Source: Pedobacter sp. UBA5917 (GTDB taxonomy: Bacteria > Bacteroidota > Bacteroidia > Sphingobacteriales > Sphingobacteriaceae). From it: DNA of 24,567 nucleotides. Under the pieces are notes generated by a model. It searched no databases and was not told the DNA's origin. It worked only from the letters and a program-made list of their open reading frames with translations. The first letter of the stretch is position 1, and every line of letters starts with the position of its first letter. The stretch spans positions 1 to 24,567 of the forward strand of contig NZ_DJDT01000018.1 in the NCBI RefSeq assembly GCF_002432345.1, written 5' to 3'. This document shows, in pieces, positions 9,393-15,797 of the stretch. The position numbers were made by a program, and so were the translations under genes.

Positions 9393-9638
9393 TTTTTTCT
9401 GCAGTTTTAGGGGTTTCACCAAGGGTATCCCGTACTTGGCCACGGGAGGTCTTTTTAGGGTTTTCAGGCAGCTAGTTTCCTTTCATGAAAACACCTAACA
9501 GAGTAAAATTGAGCAGGAAAACAGTGTTTGTTTTCCGCTCTGCGGCGGCCCGTGGCCGGGAAACCACAGATCCTACCACCACGACACTGACCCTGATCAC
9601 CACGACCCATAACAGCGGGCGGAGATCGGGATGATGGT

Positions 9639-10379
9639 TTATCTCCTGCGCGTTTTGAGCCAGATCCCATTGACCCATTTCATGAATGGGGCATTATAGA
9701 GCGGGGACATGATCACCTGGTAACCTTTCAGGTATATGGTGTTCCCTTCTATTTCGTCCAGCTGGTCGGTATTGATGATGTAAGAACGCTGGACATGGTA
9801 AAATTTCTGTTGTCCGGACAGTCGCTCCAGGATTTCGCTAAAGGTCATATAAACCGAGTAGTCGCCGCCTGTGGTATAAAAGTGGATGTGGTTGTTTGCG
9901 CCCTGTATGTAAATGATGTCAGCCTTTGGCACTTTGATGAGCCTTTTGCTATCGATTTCTTTGCGCAGCAGAAACGCATCCTCGGTTTCATTATCCAGCT
10001 CAAGGGTATCAAAAAATTCCCTGATCACCACCTCGGTTTTGCGTGCAAATTCGGAAAGGTTGAATGGTTTTAGCAGGTAGTGCCTCGCCCTGAGATCAAA
10101 TGCTTCAATGGCGAAGTCGGGGTAGGAAGTGGTAAAAATGACGTGGTGGGGAAGGTCCCGAAGGCTGTTGGCAAGTTCGATCCCAGACATGCCCGGCATG
10201 TCAATGTCCATATAGATCAGGTGGGGGATTTTTTCGCCGGATAGTTCTCCCATGGCAATGATCGGTTTGGTGTAGCTTTTTTTAAGATCAAGCTGGGGCA
10301 TTTCCGAGGCATATGCCGTAATAGTGCTGATTGCACTGCTGTTATCATCGACGATGATACAGGGAATTGGATTTTTCAT
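9639..10379 (-). CDS. LytTR family response regulator
   Basis: A 246-residue two-domain transcription factor. The receiver domain (1-120) has acidic residues Asp11 and Asp12, the phospho-acceptor Asp58 in IYMDIDMPGMSG, and Lys104 in YLLKPF. A linker leads to a LytTR DNA-binding domain at about 140-240 (DIIYIQGANNHIHFYTTGGD, FYHVQRSYIINTDQL). The ATG at 10379 is preferred over an in-frame TTG at 10403 because the receiver normally begins a few residues before the DD motif. With the downstream kinase gene it makes a complete two-component system of the type that controls surface or stress genes in Bacteroidota. An imperfect inverted repeat just upstream may be its own regulatory site. Confidence 0.94.
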   Translation of the reverse strand: MKNPIPCIIVDDNSSAISTITAYASEMPQLDLKKSYTKPIIAMGELSGEKIPHLIYMDIDMPGMSGIELANSLRDLPHHVIFTTSYPDFAIEAFDLRARHYLLKPFNLSEFARKTEVVIREFFDTLELDNETEDAFLLRKEIDSKRLIKVPKADIIYIQGANNHIHFYTTGGDYSVYMTFSEILERLSGQQKFYHVQRSYIINTDQLDEIEGNTIYLKGYQVIMSPLYNAPFMKWVNGIWLKTRRR

Positions 10380-10383
10380 AGTA

Positions 10384-10423
10384 CAGGATAATTTAGGCAA
10401 CACTAATTTAGTAAATATTCCTG
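10384..10423. promoter_or_regulatory. imperfect inverted repeat upstream of the response regulator
   Basis: CAGGATAATTTA (10384-10395) and TAAATATTCCTG (10412-10423) are complementary at 10 of 12 positions around a 16-bp spacer that holds the palindrome CTAATTTAG. It begins 5 bp upstream of the LytTR ATG. A TATTTTTG box on the minus strand lies further up (about 10480). It may be an autoregulatory site or a leader hairpin. Confidence 0.3.
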
Positions 10424-10790
10424 TAAAGAATGTTTTTGTAATGCATTTGATATCGTTATGTATTATTTAACATATCAAAAATAAGTATTTTGATTCTGTA
10501 TATACTTATGGTTTAGCGAATAGGTCTGGGGTTTAAGATGCTATAACTTCTCCATAACCCATATTGGTTCTGAAATAGGTGTTCACACCTAACGGTTCTG
10601 AGATCATTGGGCGGGAGTTGGATCGGCTTTTGAAATACCTTCCAGCAGATAATTCGTTAAAAGGTATATCGCGCTGAGGGTTGGTTGCTGTCCTGAAAAG
10701 AGGTGTCGATGTAAACGCCCGGCCCGTCTTAACCAAGGCTTTGCTGCGGGGAGATTGTTTTGTATGTTGGTTTGGGAGCGGAATCTGCTT
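10424..10790. other. intergenic stretch with a possible gene remnant
   Basis: No secure gene. On the minus strand a frame at 10533-10736 (first codon TTG) ends in a plausible protein-like tail (GVNTYFRTNMGYGEVIAS) but has no ATG near its start and no family I recognise. It could be the end of a lost gene. A palindrome AGGTGT-TC-ACACCT sits at 10577-10590. Confidence 0.25.
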
Positions 10791-11048
10791 TTATTCAAGC
10801 CCTGCCGCAAAGTCGACACCGAATTCGAAATCCAGAAGCTGTGAAGGGTGGATCCTTAATCCCACTGCAAGTCTTTTGATAGTAATGATATCCGGTGCGG
10901 TCGAACCGTTCTCGTATTTGATGATATCACCTGTATTTACGCCGCTGTTGGCATAGAACTGTCTGTAAGAAAGGTTTCTGGCTTCTTTTAGTTTTTTCAG
11001 GTGTGCGCCGAATTTTTTTAGGATTTCCTTTTCTTTCTCACTGATCAT
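10791..11048 (-). CDS. XRE family helix-turn-helix regulator
   Basis: An 85-residue protein that is almost entirely one Cro/C1-type HTH domain: FGAHLKKLKEARNLSYRQFY, then NSGVNTGDIIKYENGSTAPD for the recognition helix and turn, then TIKRLAVGLRIHPSQLLDF. The ATG at 11048 gives the standard N-terminus. It is a single gene transcribed leftward, with the two-component genes further downstream on the same strand and a 410-bp gap between. Such short XRE proteins are common stand-alone regulators in Sphingobacteriaceae. No operator or partner gene is obvious. Confidence 0.88.
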   Translation of the reverse strand: MISEKEKEILKKFGAHLKKLKEARNLSYRQFYANSGVNTGDIIKYENGSTAPDIITIKRLAVGLRIHPSQLLDFEFGVDFAAGLE

Positions 11049-11110
11049 CGGTTACTTTCTTGAGTTCGCCAATGTCAAATTTTATCCGCTCGTTGGTGTC
11101 ATGTAATTAC

Positions 11111-11140
11111 TTGACGTTTGAGGATTTTTTATTAGATTTG
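11111..11140 (+). promoter_or_regulatory. strong Bacteroidota-type promoter
   Basis: TTG at 11111-11113 and TAGATTTG at 11133-11140, separated by 19 bp, match the -33 TTG and -7 TAnnTTTG elements of the Bacteroidota housekeeping sigma factor exactly. Transcription would start near 11147, directly before a structured segment that ends in a terminator. Confidence 0.6.
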
Positions 11141-11146
11141 TTTATC

Positions 11147-11221
11147 CGTTAAACGGACAGGGCAGGTCTGCTTGTGCAGGTTCATGATTTAGGCAAAATA
11201 ATTGTGCCTGCCCTGTTTTTT
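11147..11221 (+). ncRNA. candidate small RNA, about 75 nt
   Basis: The segment runs from a consensus promoter to a 3' hairpin and U-tract. ACAGGGCAGG (11157-11166) pairs with CCTGCCCTGT (11207-11216), which is followed by six T residues (11216-11221). Inside the 40-nt loop a second hairpin CTGC-TTGT-GCAG (11168-11179) can form. It holds no open frame of useful length. It lies 263 bp upstream of the cold-shock gene on the same strand. It is not 6S, SRP or tmRNA by any signature I can see. Alternatively it is a terminated leader (attenuator) of the cold-shock gene, though the distance is long. Confidence 0.45.
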
Positions 11222-11440
11222 GGATTTTACATTTAGAAGTTGTAAGGGGGACTTGCTGTCCGCAATCTAATCGTTTTGTTGTTGTGCAGAAAAGATATTT
11301 GATCTAAGATCAGCGCTCCACCCTGATCAGAAACATCCTGGCAGTATGGAAGGAAATGGGTAGCACAAATGCGGAACCCGTGTAACCTTCGGCATAAGTA
11401 CCAGGGTCTTATCCCGTAGCTAAAAACTTTCCAACTTATT

Positions 11441-11468
11441 TTGATAACTTGCAGAATAAATATCTTAA
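11441..11468 (+). promoter_or_regulatory. possible promoter of the cold-shock gene
   Basis: TTG at 11441-11443 and TATCTTAA at 11461-11468 are spaced 17 bp, and the ATG follows 15 bp later. The -7 box is imperfect against TAnnTTTG. If used, the leader is very short, unlike the long structured leaders of enterobacterial cspA. Confidence 0.25.
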
Positions 11469-11483
11469 AGAAAAACAGTTATT

Positions 11484-11675
11484 ATGGCATCAGGTAAAGT
11501 AAAATTTTTTAATGAATCAAAAGGGTTCGGATTTGTAGTGGAAGAGGGTACAGGCAAGGAGTTTTTTGTTCACGTTTCTGGTCTAAAGGACGATGTGAGG
11601 GAAAATGATGAGGTGACTTTCGACATTCAGGATGGCAAGAAAGGGCCAAATGCAGTGAATGTGAGATTGGTGTAA
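11484..11675 (+). CDS. CspA-family cold-shock protein
   Basis: A 63-residue single cold-shock domain that binds single-stranded RNA or DNA as a chaperone. RNP1 is KGFGFV (residues 13-18) and RNP2 is FFVHVS (27-32). The domain opens with the typical GKVKFFNESKGFGF and ends with GPNAVNVRLV. Length and start are typical for Bacteroidota Csp proteins. It is monocistronic, with a perfect terminator 25 bp after the stop. A candidate small RNA precedes it. Many paralogues exist in these genomes, so a specific gene symbol is not justified. Confidence 0.95.
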   Translation: MASGKVKFFNESKGFGFVVEEGTGKEFFVHVSGLKDDVRENDEVTFDIQDGKKGPNAVNVRLV

Positions 11676-11700
11676 CCCTATTCCAATAGTTTCGTTGTGG

Positions 11701-11733
11701 AGTGCATGAAGTTCAACTTCCTGCACTTTTTTT
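11701..11733 (+). terminator. Rho-independent terminator of the cold-shock gene
   Basis: AGTGCA (11701-11706) pairs with TGCACT (11722-11727). After one mismatch GAAG pairs with CTTC around a TTCAA loop. A run of seven T residues follows (11727-11733). Confidence 0.88.
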
Positions 11734-12490
11734 GTTTTTGCCTTTAAATAATTTATTGAATTAGCCTTCGCTGGCAGGCAGGCTGAACAGATGTCCTTTT
11801 TATGTTCTGGGTCTGTTTCATGGCCAGGTATCTATAGCAGCATTTATCCCAGCGAGAGGTTTTCACGGCTTCGGATTTTTTCCGTTATTTTCTGCAGTGG
11901 AGGTACCCTTCAGGTATGCGATGTCCCCTGTTTAGGTTTTAGGGTGTTGGTGGTTACCGTTGAGCGCTGTTCCTATGATGTAAAAGGAGCGTTTAATTTT
12001 CATGCATCAAGAGGAGTTAATTATAGCAAGTTAATAAAATAATGCTAACCCAAAAAGATCTGCATTCTGCCCATTGACTACACTGTGGTCTTACTGGCGC
12101 TATAGGAGATAGTTCTCCAGAGAAGATGCTTGTGAAGACCTTGGTCAATAGATAAGTCTAATCTAAGGAGAGTATCATGATGGATACTATGCGAAGGAGG
12201 ATGATAGTGCTCTCCACAAACAATATGTTCTGGAGATTGTCTGTAAGAAAGGAGATGCCGATCCTAAACAACTAACTGAAGCTGTTGATGTAAGTCTTGC
12301 TATATTTTTGTATATTTGCATCAGGTTACAGGGCCCTGTGAGAGGTGGTGATATTGCTAAAGATAGATATGTTATTGGCAATAGTAATAATCATGGAGCA
12401 TAAGCTGCGGTTTGAGTTATATGGAATCTCAGTGGCCTTGGTGTAATCAATGATGGGTTTACAGTATTTCAATTACGATATACAGATAGC
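11734..12490 (+). other. gene-poor stretch with an in-frame coding remnant
   Basis: No intact gene. From 12179 a frame stays open for 74 codons before TAA (about 12401) and TGA (about 12413), then stays open in the same frame into the ATG at 12491. Its peptide reads like protein in places (GYYAKEDDSALHKQYVLEIV, GLGVINDGFTVFQLRYTD), but I recognise no family. It may be the wreck of a gene once upstream of, or fused to, the small protein at 12491. The frame at 11791-12042 has no protein-like features. A 12-bp palindrome with promoter-like boxes lies at 12303-12339. Confidence 0.35.
12303..12339 (+). promoter_or_regulatory. possible promoter and palindromic operator of the ART-like module
   Basis: Two adjacent -7-like boxes, TATTTTTG (12303-12310) and TATATTTG (12311-12318), fit TAnnTTTG. 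A perfect 12-bp palindrome ACAGGGCCCTGT (12328-12339) lies where transcription would begin. The -33 spacing is poor (a TTG at 12285-12287 gives 15 or 23 bp). The arrangement would suit an autoregulated two-gene unit with a leader of about 160 nt before the ATG at 12491. Confidence 0.3.
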
Positions 12491-12661
12491 ATGAGTAATA
12501 AGGACAGTCAAAAATTAATCGATCTTGCAAAAAAAGAAAGAGGCATGGATTCGTCCAGGGAAGCTGCTATGGCTAGATTAGTCAATGCTGGCATTGTTGA
12601 TAAGAACGGTAATTACACGAAAAATTACCCTGCATTAGCCTCTTTTTCGAAGCAAAAATAA
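12491..12661 (+). CDS. small protein upstream of the ART-like gene, possible antitoxin
   Basis: A 56-residue protein starting at the ATG at 12491 and ending at the TAA at 12659-12661. It is mostly helical and charged, with a compact C-terminal motif AAMARLVNAGIVDKNGNYTK and then NYPALASF. This 'R L..AGI.D..G..T..Y' pattern recurs in small partner proteins of toxin-like genes, as far as I remember, but I cannot name a domain. The stop is 12 bp before the ATG of the 211-aa ART-like gene, so the two are almost certainly co-transcribed. Order (small gene first) and size fit a type II antitoxin. No DNA-binding domain is evident. The frame remains open upstream of the ATG back to about 12413, so a longer product with a non-ATG start cannot be excluded. 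Confidence 0.65.
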   Translation: MSNKDSQKLIDLAKKERGMDSSREAAMARLVNAGIVDKNGNYTKNYPALASFSKQK

Positions 12662-12673
12662 TCTCTTTTTTAA

Positions 12674-13309
12674 ATGTACAATCAGCGGCCTAACCTTATT
12701 TTGGGCTTTCATGGATGCGATCAGAGCGTTCGTGATCAGCTTTTGCTTTACCCGAATAAATACAAGACCAGTAAGGAGGTTTATGATTGGCTGGGTCACG
12801 GGATTTATTTCTGGGAGAACAATTATGGACGTGCACTGGAATGGGCAAATGATAAAAGGAAGCGTGGGACCATCACAAACCCTGCTGTAGTAGGTGCTGT
12901 AATCCAGCTGGGTAACTGTTGTGACCTGACCGACAGAAATTCTATTGAGGTGGTAAAATCTTATTATCAAAACTTAAAGGAGGATTTCGCGGATATTGGT
13001 ATACCCCTTCCGGTAAATAAAGATCTAAAAGCTGATAAGCATAAGGATATGCTCCTTCGTGAACTTGACTGTACCGTTCTGGAGTACATGCACTCCAGAA
13101 TATTAGATGGATATAAAGCTGATCTAAATGCTAAAGGATATAGTGAGTATGCCATTTATGATTCCACCCGTGGAATATTTACAGAGGGTGGCCCCGCTTT
13201 TACCGGTTCGGGGATTTTTGATAAAAGCCATATCCAGATCTGTATACGCAACTCCAATTGCATAAAAGGATTCTTTATGCCGAGAAAAGAGATTAGATGG
13301 CCGGTTTAA
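12674..13309 (+). CDS. ADP-ribosyltransferase-fold-like protein, possible toxin
   Basis: A 211-residue cytoplasmic protein without signal peptide. The N-terminal motifs resemble the ART/PARP-like fold and DUF3990-type proteins: LILGFHGC with His13, then YDWLGHGIYFWEN with Tyr45, then GRALEWA at 52-58. In ART enzymes a His-Tyr-Glu set binds NAD and catalyses transfer; Glu161 (FTEGGPAF) is a candidate third residue. The C-terminal part carries RELDCTVLEYMH (129-140), IYDSTRGIF and SHIQICIRNSNCIKGFFMPR, which I remember as a conserved ending of a widespread unnamed family. That memory could not be checked. It sits 12 bp downstream of the 56-residue gene, and the pair is isolated in decayed DNA, as mobile toxin-antitoxin modules often are. 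Catalysis and toxicity are inferences. No terminator is clear after 13309. Confidence 0.7.
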   Translation: MYNQRPNLILGFHGCDQSVRDQLLLYPNKYKTSKEVYDWLGHGIYFWENNYGRALEWANDKRKRGTITNPAVVGAVIQLGNCCDLTDRNSIEVVKSYYQNLKEDFADIGIPLPVNKDLKADKHKDMLLRELDCTVLEYMHSRILDGYKADLNAKGYSEYAIYDSTRGIFTEGGPAFTGSGIFDKSHIQICIRNSNCIKGFFMPRKEIRWPV

Positions 13310-13636
13310 ATCGCGGTTTTAACAACTGTTTTTGGGTATAATCTGTATTTGTGATTATTGACCGGGAAACTTCTATTGAATTAAAACGGGAAATCACTCT
13401 TTTTTCCTTCATGAGATAGTTTAATTGTTTAGCTTTTATTTATCTTTTGACTGTGCCCTGCGCGCGGGCAATTTGCCATATCGTTTGTTTCAAGGTGTGC
13501 CGCATCTGCTCCTCATAGAATCTCTACCATATTTATTGTGGCCAGACTCTCCGATTCTTTAACTTTTACTTAGATCAACCGATCACCATCAATTGATGAA
13601 ATTGAAAATAACCAACGGTTAGATTTCAAACGGGGG
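13310..13636. other. non-coding stretch with repeat copy A
   Basis: No gene is seen. It holds the first copy of the GC-rich dispersed repeat (13451-13491) in otherwise AT-rich DNA. Confidence 0.5.
13451..13491 (+). repeat. dispersed GC-rich repeat, copy A
   Basis: About 41 bp with core CTGCGCGCGGGC followed by AATTTGCCATATCGTTTGTTTC-like sequence (given here in part). It shares its order of elements (CTG..CCC-TGCG-GC-GGGC-ATTTGC-AT-TTTGT) with copies at 13941-13982 and 24521-24562. All three are on the same strand and in intergenic DNA, and an AT-rich TTTAT tract precedes each. Confidence 0.6.
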
Positions 13637-13747
13637 TTAAAAATAAATTTTCAATGCAGTAGCCATTATAAAAATCAGGGAAGCTACCATGATCAATACA
13701 ATTGCTATGGGTATGAGATGACATGGTTTGAAATCAGATTTCTTCAT
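13637..13747 (-). CDS. possible 36-aa single-span membrane peptide
   Basis: An ATG at 13745-13747 opens 36 codons. Lys-rich start (MKKSDFK), then a hydrophobic span of about 20 residues (LIPIAIVLIMVASLIFIM), then a short tail. A purine-rich CAGGAGGGT directly precedes the ATG, unusual in this phylum where Shine-Dalgarno sites are rare. The start overlaps the 3' end of a 22-codon ORF. Size and build resemble small stress or toxin membrane peptides, but I know of no homologue. Confidence 0.35.
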   Translation of the reverse strand: MKKSDFKPCHLIPIAIVLIMVASLIFIMATALKIYF

Positions 13748-13802
13748 ACCCTCCTGAGATAGTTTTCTGGTCTACATCAATTTTCAAACTATTTTCAGTC
13801 AT
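13734..13802 (-). other. 22-codon ORF overlapping the membrane-peptide ORF
   Basis: An ATG at 13800-13802 opens 22 codons of hydrophilic sequence (MTENSLKIDVDQKTISGG). It overlaps the next ATG by 14 nt and contains the purine-rich tract used as its possible ribosome site. It could be a leader peptide or simply chance. Confidence 0.2.
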
Positions 13803-13940
13803 CATTCAAAGTTTTTGGTTTTACCTACTCTATTGTTGGCTTTTCATTATCTGCCAATTTTATCAAATGGATTTACTAATTAAGTATCAGTAAAACAAGG
13901 ATTGTTGTTGATGTAGGTAAGGGATATTGGATTTATTTAG

Positions 13941-13982
13941 CTGCCCCCCTGCGCGCTGGGCCATTTGCTACATTTTTTGTCC
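13941..13982 (+). repeat. dispersed GC-rich repeat, copy B
   Basis: Core CTGCGCGCTGGGCCATTTGC, closest to copy C at the right edge (shared GGGCCATTTGCT, then AT-TTTTGT-CC). Copies A and B are direct repeats about 490 bp apart and flank the 36-aa membrane-peptide ORF. One extra C in the C-run is the main length difference. Confidence 0.65.
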
Positions 13983-14697
13983 TGGAACGATGCCCTGTAT
14001 GTTCGCGGTAGGGGAGGGTAAAGTCTGAGGGTAAATATAAAATAATCCTTTTTTTTGGGATTTTCTCTGAGAAACAACCTGTAATAACGCAACTTGAATC
14101 GCTTTGTATGGTAGAAGCTGGCGGGAGACTGGGAAAGGTTACCGGAGGTTGGGCTGTATCAGGAACAAGAACCTGAACGGGGCCTTCGCATCGGGCCGGA
14201 ACGGAACGGGAACAGGGATGAACGGGATAGTTGGGATCGTTTGGGAAAGGCATGACAAAAAAGAATTAGGGTATTGTAGATAACCGGGAATACATCATTA
14301 TCGGGTAACCTGTAAATGGCAAAATTGTGCCGGCACCATAATCAGGAACATTTAGACATATCCATGTGGTTATCATGGGTGTTCTTATCAGTATCTGTGT
14401 TAGGGTATTTGCTGTGAAGGCACTCTTCTAAAACAATATTCCTGATATAATTGGTCATCCACGCACAAAAAATTACTATAGGCCGTGGTATTGGAAGGGT
14501 TGATCCACGCCGGATATGTTAAGATAAATGTTAACACGTCATTATACCTAGCATCCTGCCCTGGGAATAAATCCGGATTGTCCTGACCATCAATTCCGGG
14601 CAATCCTACCTGTAATAGGATGTTTCAGGGGATCGGCGGGGCAAATGATATCGTGTATCGGAATTTTAGTATTGTTCCCCATGCTCCCTTGCGGCCT

Positions 14698-14720
14698 ATC
14701 GGCTCCGGCCGATTTTTTTT
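14698..14720 (+). terminator. orphan Rho-independent terminator
   Basis: A perfect 6-bp stem ATCGGC-TCCG-GCCGAT (14698-14713) is followed by eight T residues. No gene ends on the plus strand within a kilobase upstream, so it either terminates an unannotated RNA or survives from a lost gene. Confidence 0.7.
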
Positions 14721-14993
14721 GCTTATAGCCGCGTGAAAATGTTGTGGAGTGGCGCAGGTCACTGCTCCAAGTGGAAAGGTTGTGGTTTTGGTCTATGATT
14801 GGGTGCTGGGTAGTCTTAGCAGGGAATGGATTTTCGCGGCCGCTGCCCGGAGCAAGTTACGAAATCTCAAAAAATGTGATATAAGCAGCTCTGAAGAGCT
14901 GATGGATTAATCACCATAGTTTTAACTATAAGAGCTCCCTAGAGATTCCAATTTCGCTTAGATTTGACGAATTAATTCTCGATACTATAGTCT

Positions 14994-15014
14994 AAAAAAG
15001 TTGCTGAGGCAACT
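14994..15014 (-). terminator. terminator of the metallopeptidase operon
   Basis: Read on the minus strand: AGTTGC-CTCA-GCAACT followed by a run of T residues (14999-14994). It is about 130 bp beyond the stop of the 217-aa gene and closes the two-gene operon. Confidence 0.8.
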
Positions 15015-15142
15015 AAAAAGGCCACTTTGTTCCGGAATTGGGCGTAACTTTGAAGATAAATAGAGCGTCAGGTTGAAAACGGAACGGGTGTCCATTTTTC
15101 CTGAAGTATGCAAATATTGATCTATATGCTTAGTACAAATTG

Positions 15143-15796
15143 TTACTTATCATGTATCAACGTAATTTTTCCTAGCTTGTCTGATAATAAGACAAGCCTG
15201 TTTTGGCTGTTTTCTACAACACGATAGGTTTCGGTAATATCCTGCTTGTATACCTTCCTCTGTTCACGGAGCTGTACACTTATAGTCGAACGCTGCTCCA
15301 AAAGCTTGGCTATTGGGATTACAACAGGAGAATAGCCGAGAAAGTCTATCAACAAGTATCCTGCGGATAAACTGCTAAAAACGGTAAAGCGATAATGGCC
15401 ATTAGTATCCGTTAATGTTGTAAACAACCTATTTTTGTTTTTATCACACAGTGAAACGTAGCCAACCATCTTATTTCCGCTGGAATCTCTGACTGTTACC
15501 TCAACCCTGGCAGTGTTGCCGTCCGTTTTCTCCGACAGTATATTGTAAACAGAAGTATCAGCGTCTTTCTGTTTTGAGTAGTGGAGGATCAAATTGCCTT
15601 TTCCAGAAGTATAAAAGCCTTTTCCCAACATCTTTATCCCCATATGTCCTTCTGAGGAAAAGGTGAAGTTACCTCTGTTAAATTCAAATATCTTTAACCC
15701 CTCGTCGGGTCCAGACAGAACTTTGTATCGTCCTTTAATTTCCTGCGCAGAACATGCTAAAGATCCAAAAAGGAGCAAAAAGAGAAGCTTTTTCAT
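15143..15796 (-). CDS. exported protein with carboxypeptidase-regulatory-like domain
   Basis: A 217-residue protein. The ATG at 15796 gives a clean signal peptide (MKKLLFLLLFGSLACSAQ); an upstream in-frame start at 15856 lies inside the preceding gene and is rejected. Cys15 could be lipidated, although the -3 residue is Ser, so cleavage after SAQ by signal peptidase I is as likely. The mature N-terminal half (GRYKVLSGPDEG, FTFSSEGHMGIKMLGKGFY) resembles small lipocalin- or META-like modules but is not assigned. Residues about 97-165 look like a carboxypeptidase-regulatory beta-sandwich (VEVTVRDSSG, TLTDTNGHYRFTV, DFLGY). Its ATG is 1 bp after the stop of the metallopeptidase gene, so the pair is co-translated or coupled. 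Its role is unknown; it may be a periplasmic or surface partner of the peptidase. Confidence 0.75.
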   Translation of the reverse strand: MKKLLFLLLFGSLACSAQEIKGRYKVLSGPDEGLKIFEFNRGNFTFSSEGHMGIKMLGKGFYTSGKGNLILHYSKQKDADTSVYNILSEKTDGNTARVEVTVRDSSGNKMVGYVSLCDKNKNRLFTTLTDTNGHYRFTVFSSLSAGYLLIDFLGYSPVVIPIAKLLEQRSTISVQLREQRKVYKQDITETYRVVENSQNRLVLLSDKLGKITLIHDK

Positions 15797-15797
15797 A

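Larger units (their letters stand above)
13983..15142. other. long gene-poor stretch
   Basis: I see no convincing gene in over 1.1 kb. A minus-strand frame at 13933-14253 is Pro/Ser rich and ends inside repeat B, so it is probably chance. A minus-strand frame at 14400-14603 (TTG start, open upstream to a TGA near 14630) gives protein-like text (LPGIDGQDNPDLFPGQDARY, TYPAWINPSNTTAYSNF) and may be a gene remnant. Other items: an orphan plus-strand terminator (14698-14720), a hairpin CAGCTC-TGAA-GAGCTG (14886-14901), and the minus-strand terminator at 14994-15014. Confidence 0.4.

Noticed and set aside
9577..9606. CACCACGAC twice with 21-bp spacing, recalling the 21-bp array at 23885
   Set aside because: Only nine bases are shared, the TTTC start and GGTGA half are missing, so coincidence is likely.
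9464..9678. Minus-strand frames between response regulator and kinase
   Set aside because: They overlap the end of the response regulator in other frames and have no protein-like features.
10604..10956. Frames on both strands around the end of the XRE gene
   Set aside because: They overlap the XRE coding sequence or lack an ATG and any known motif.
11147..11221. tRNA, 6S, SRP or tmRNA at the structured intergenic segment
   Set aside because: No cloverleaf, CCA end or conserved core of these RNAs can be found.
11791..12042. 83-codon plus-strand frame after the cold-shock terminator
   Set aside because: No domain, poor composition and no sign of a leader or partner; probably chance.
12167..12216. 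Inverted repeat GGAGAG-TATCAT / ATGATA-CTCTCC
   Set aside because: It has a bulge and a long loop, no T-run, and lies in the decayed frame; function not supported.
13933..14253. 106-codon minus-strand frame rich in Pro and Ser
   Set aside because: It runs into the GC-rich repeat, has no recognisable domain, and looks like a chance frame in GC-skewed DNA.
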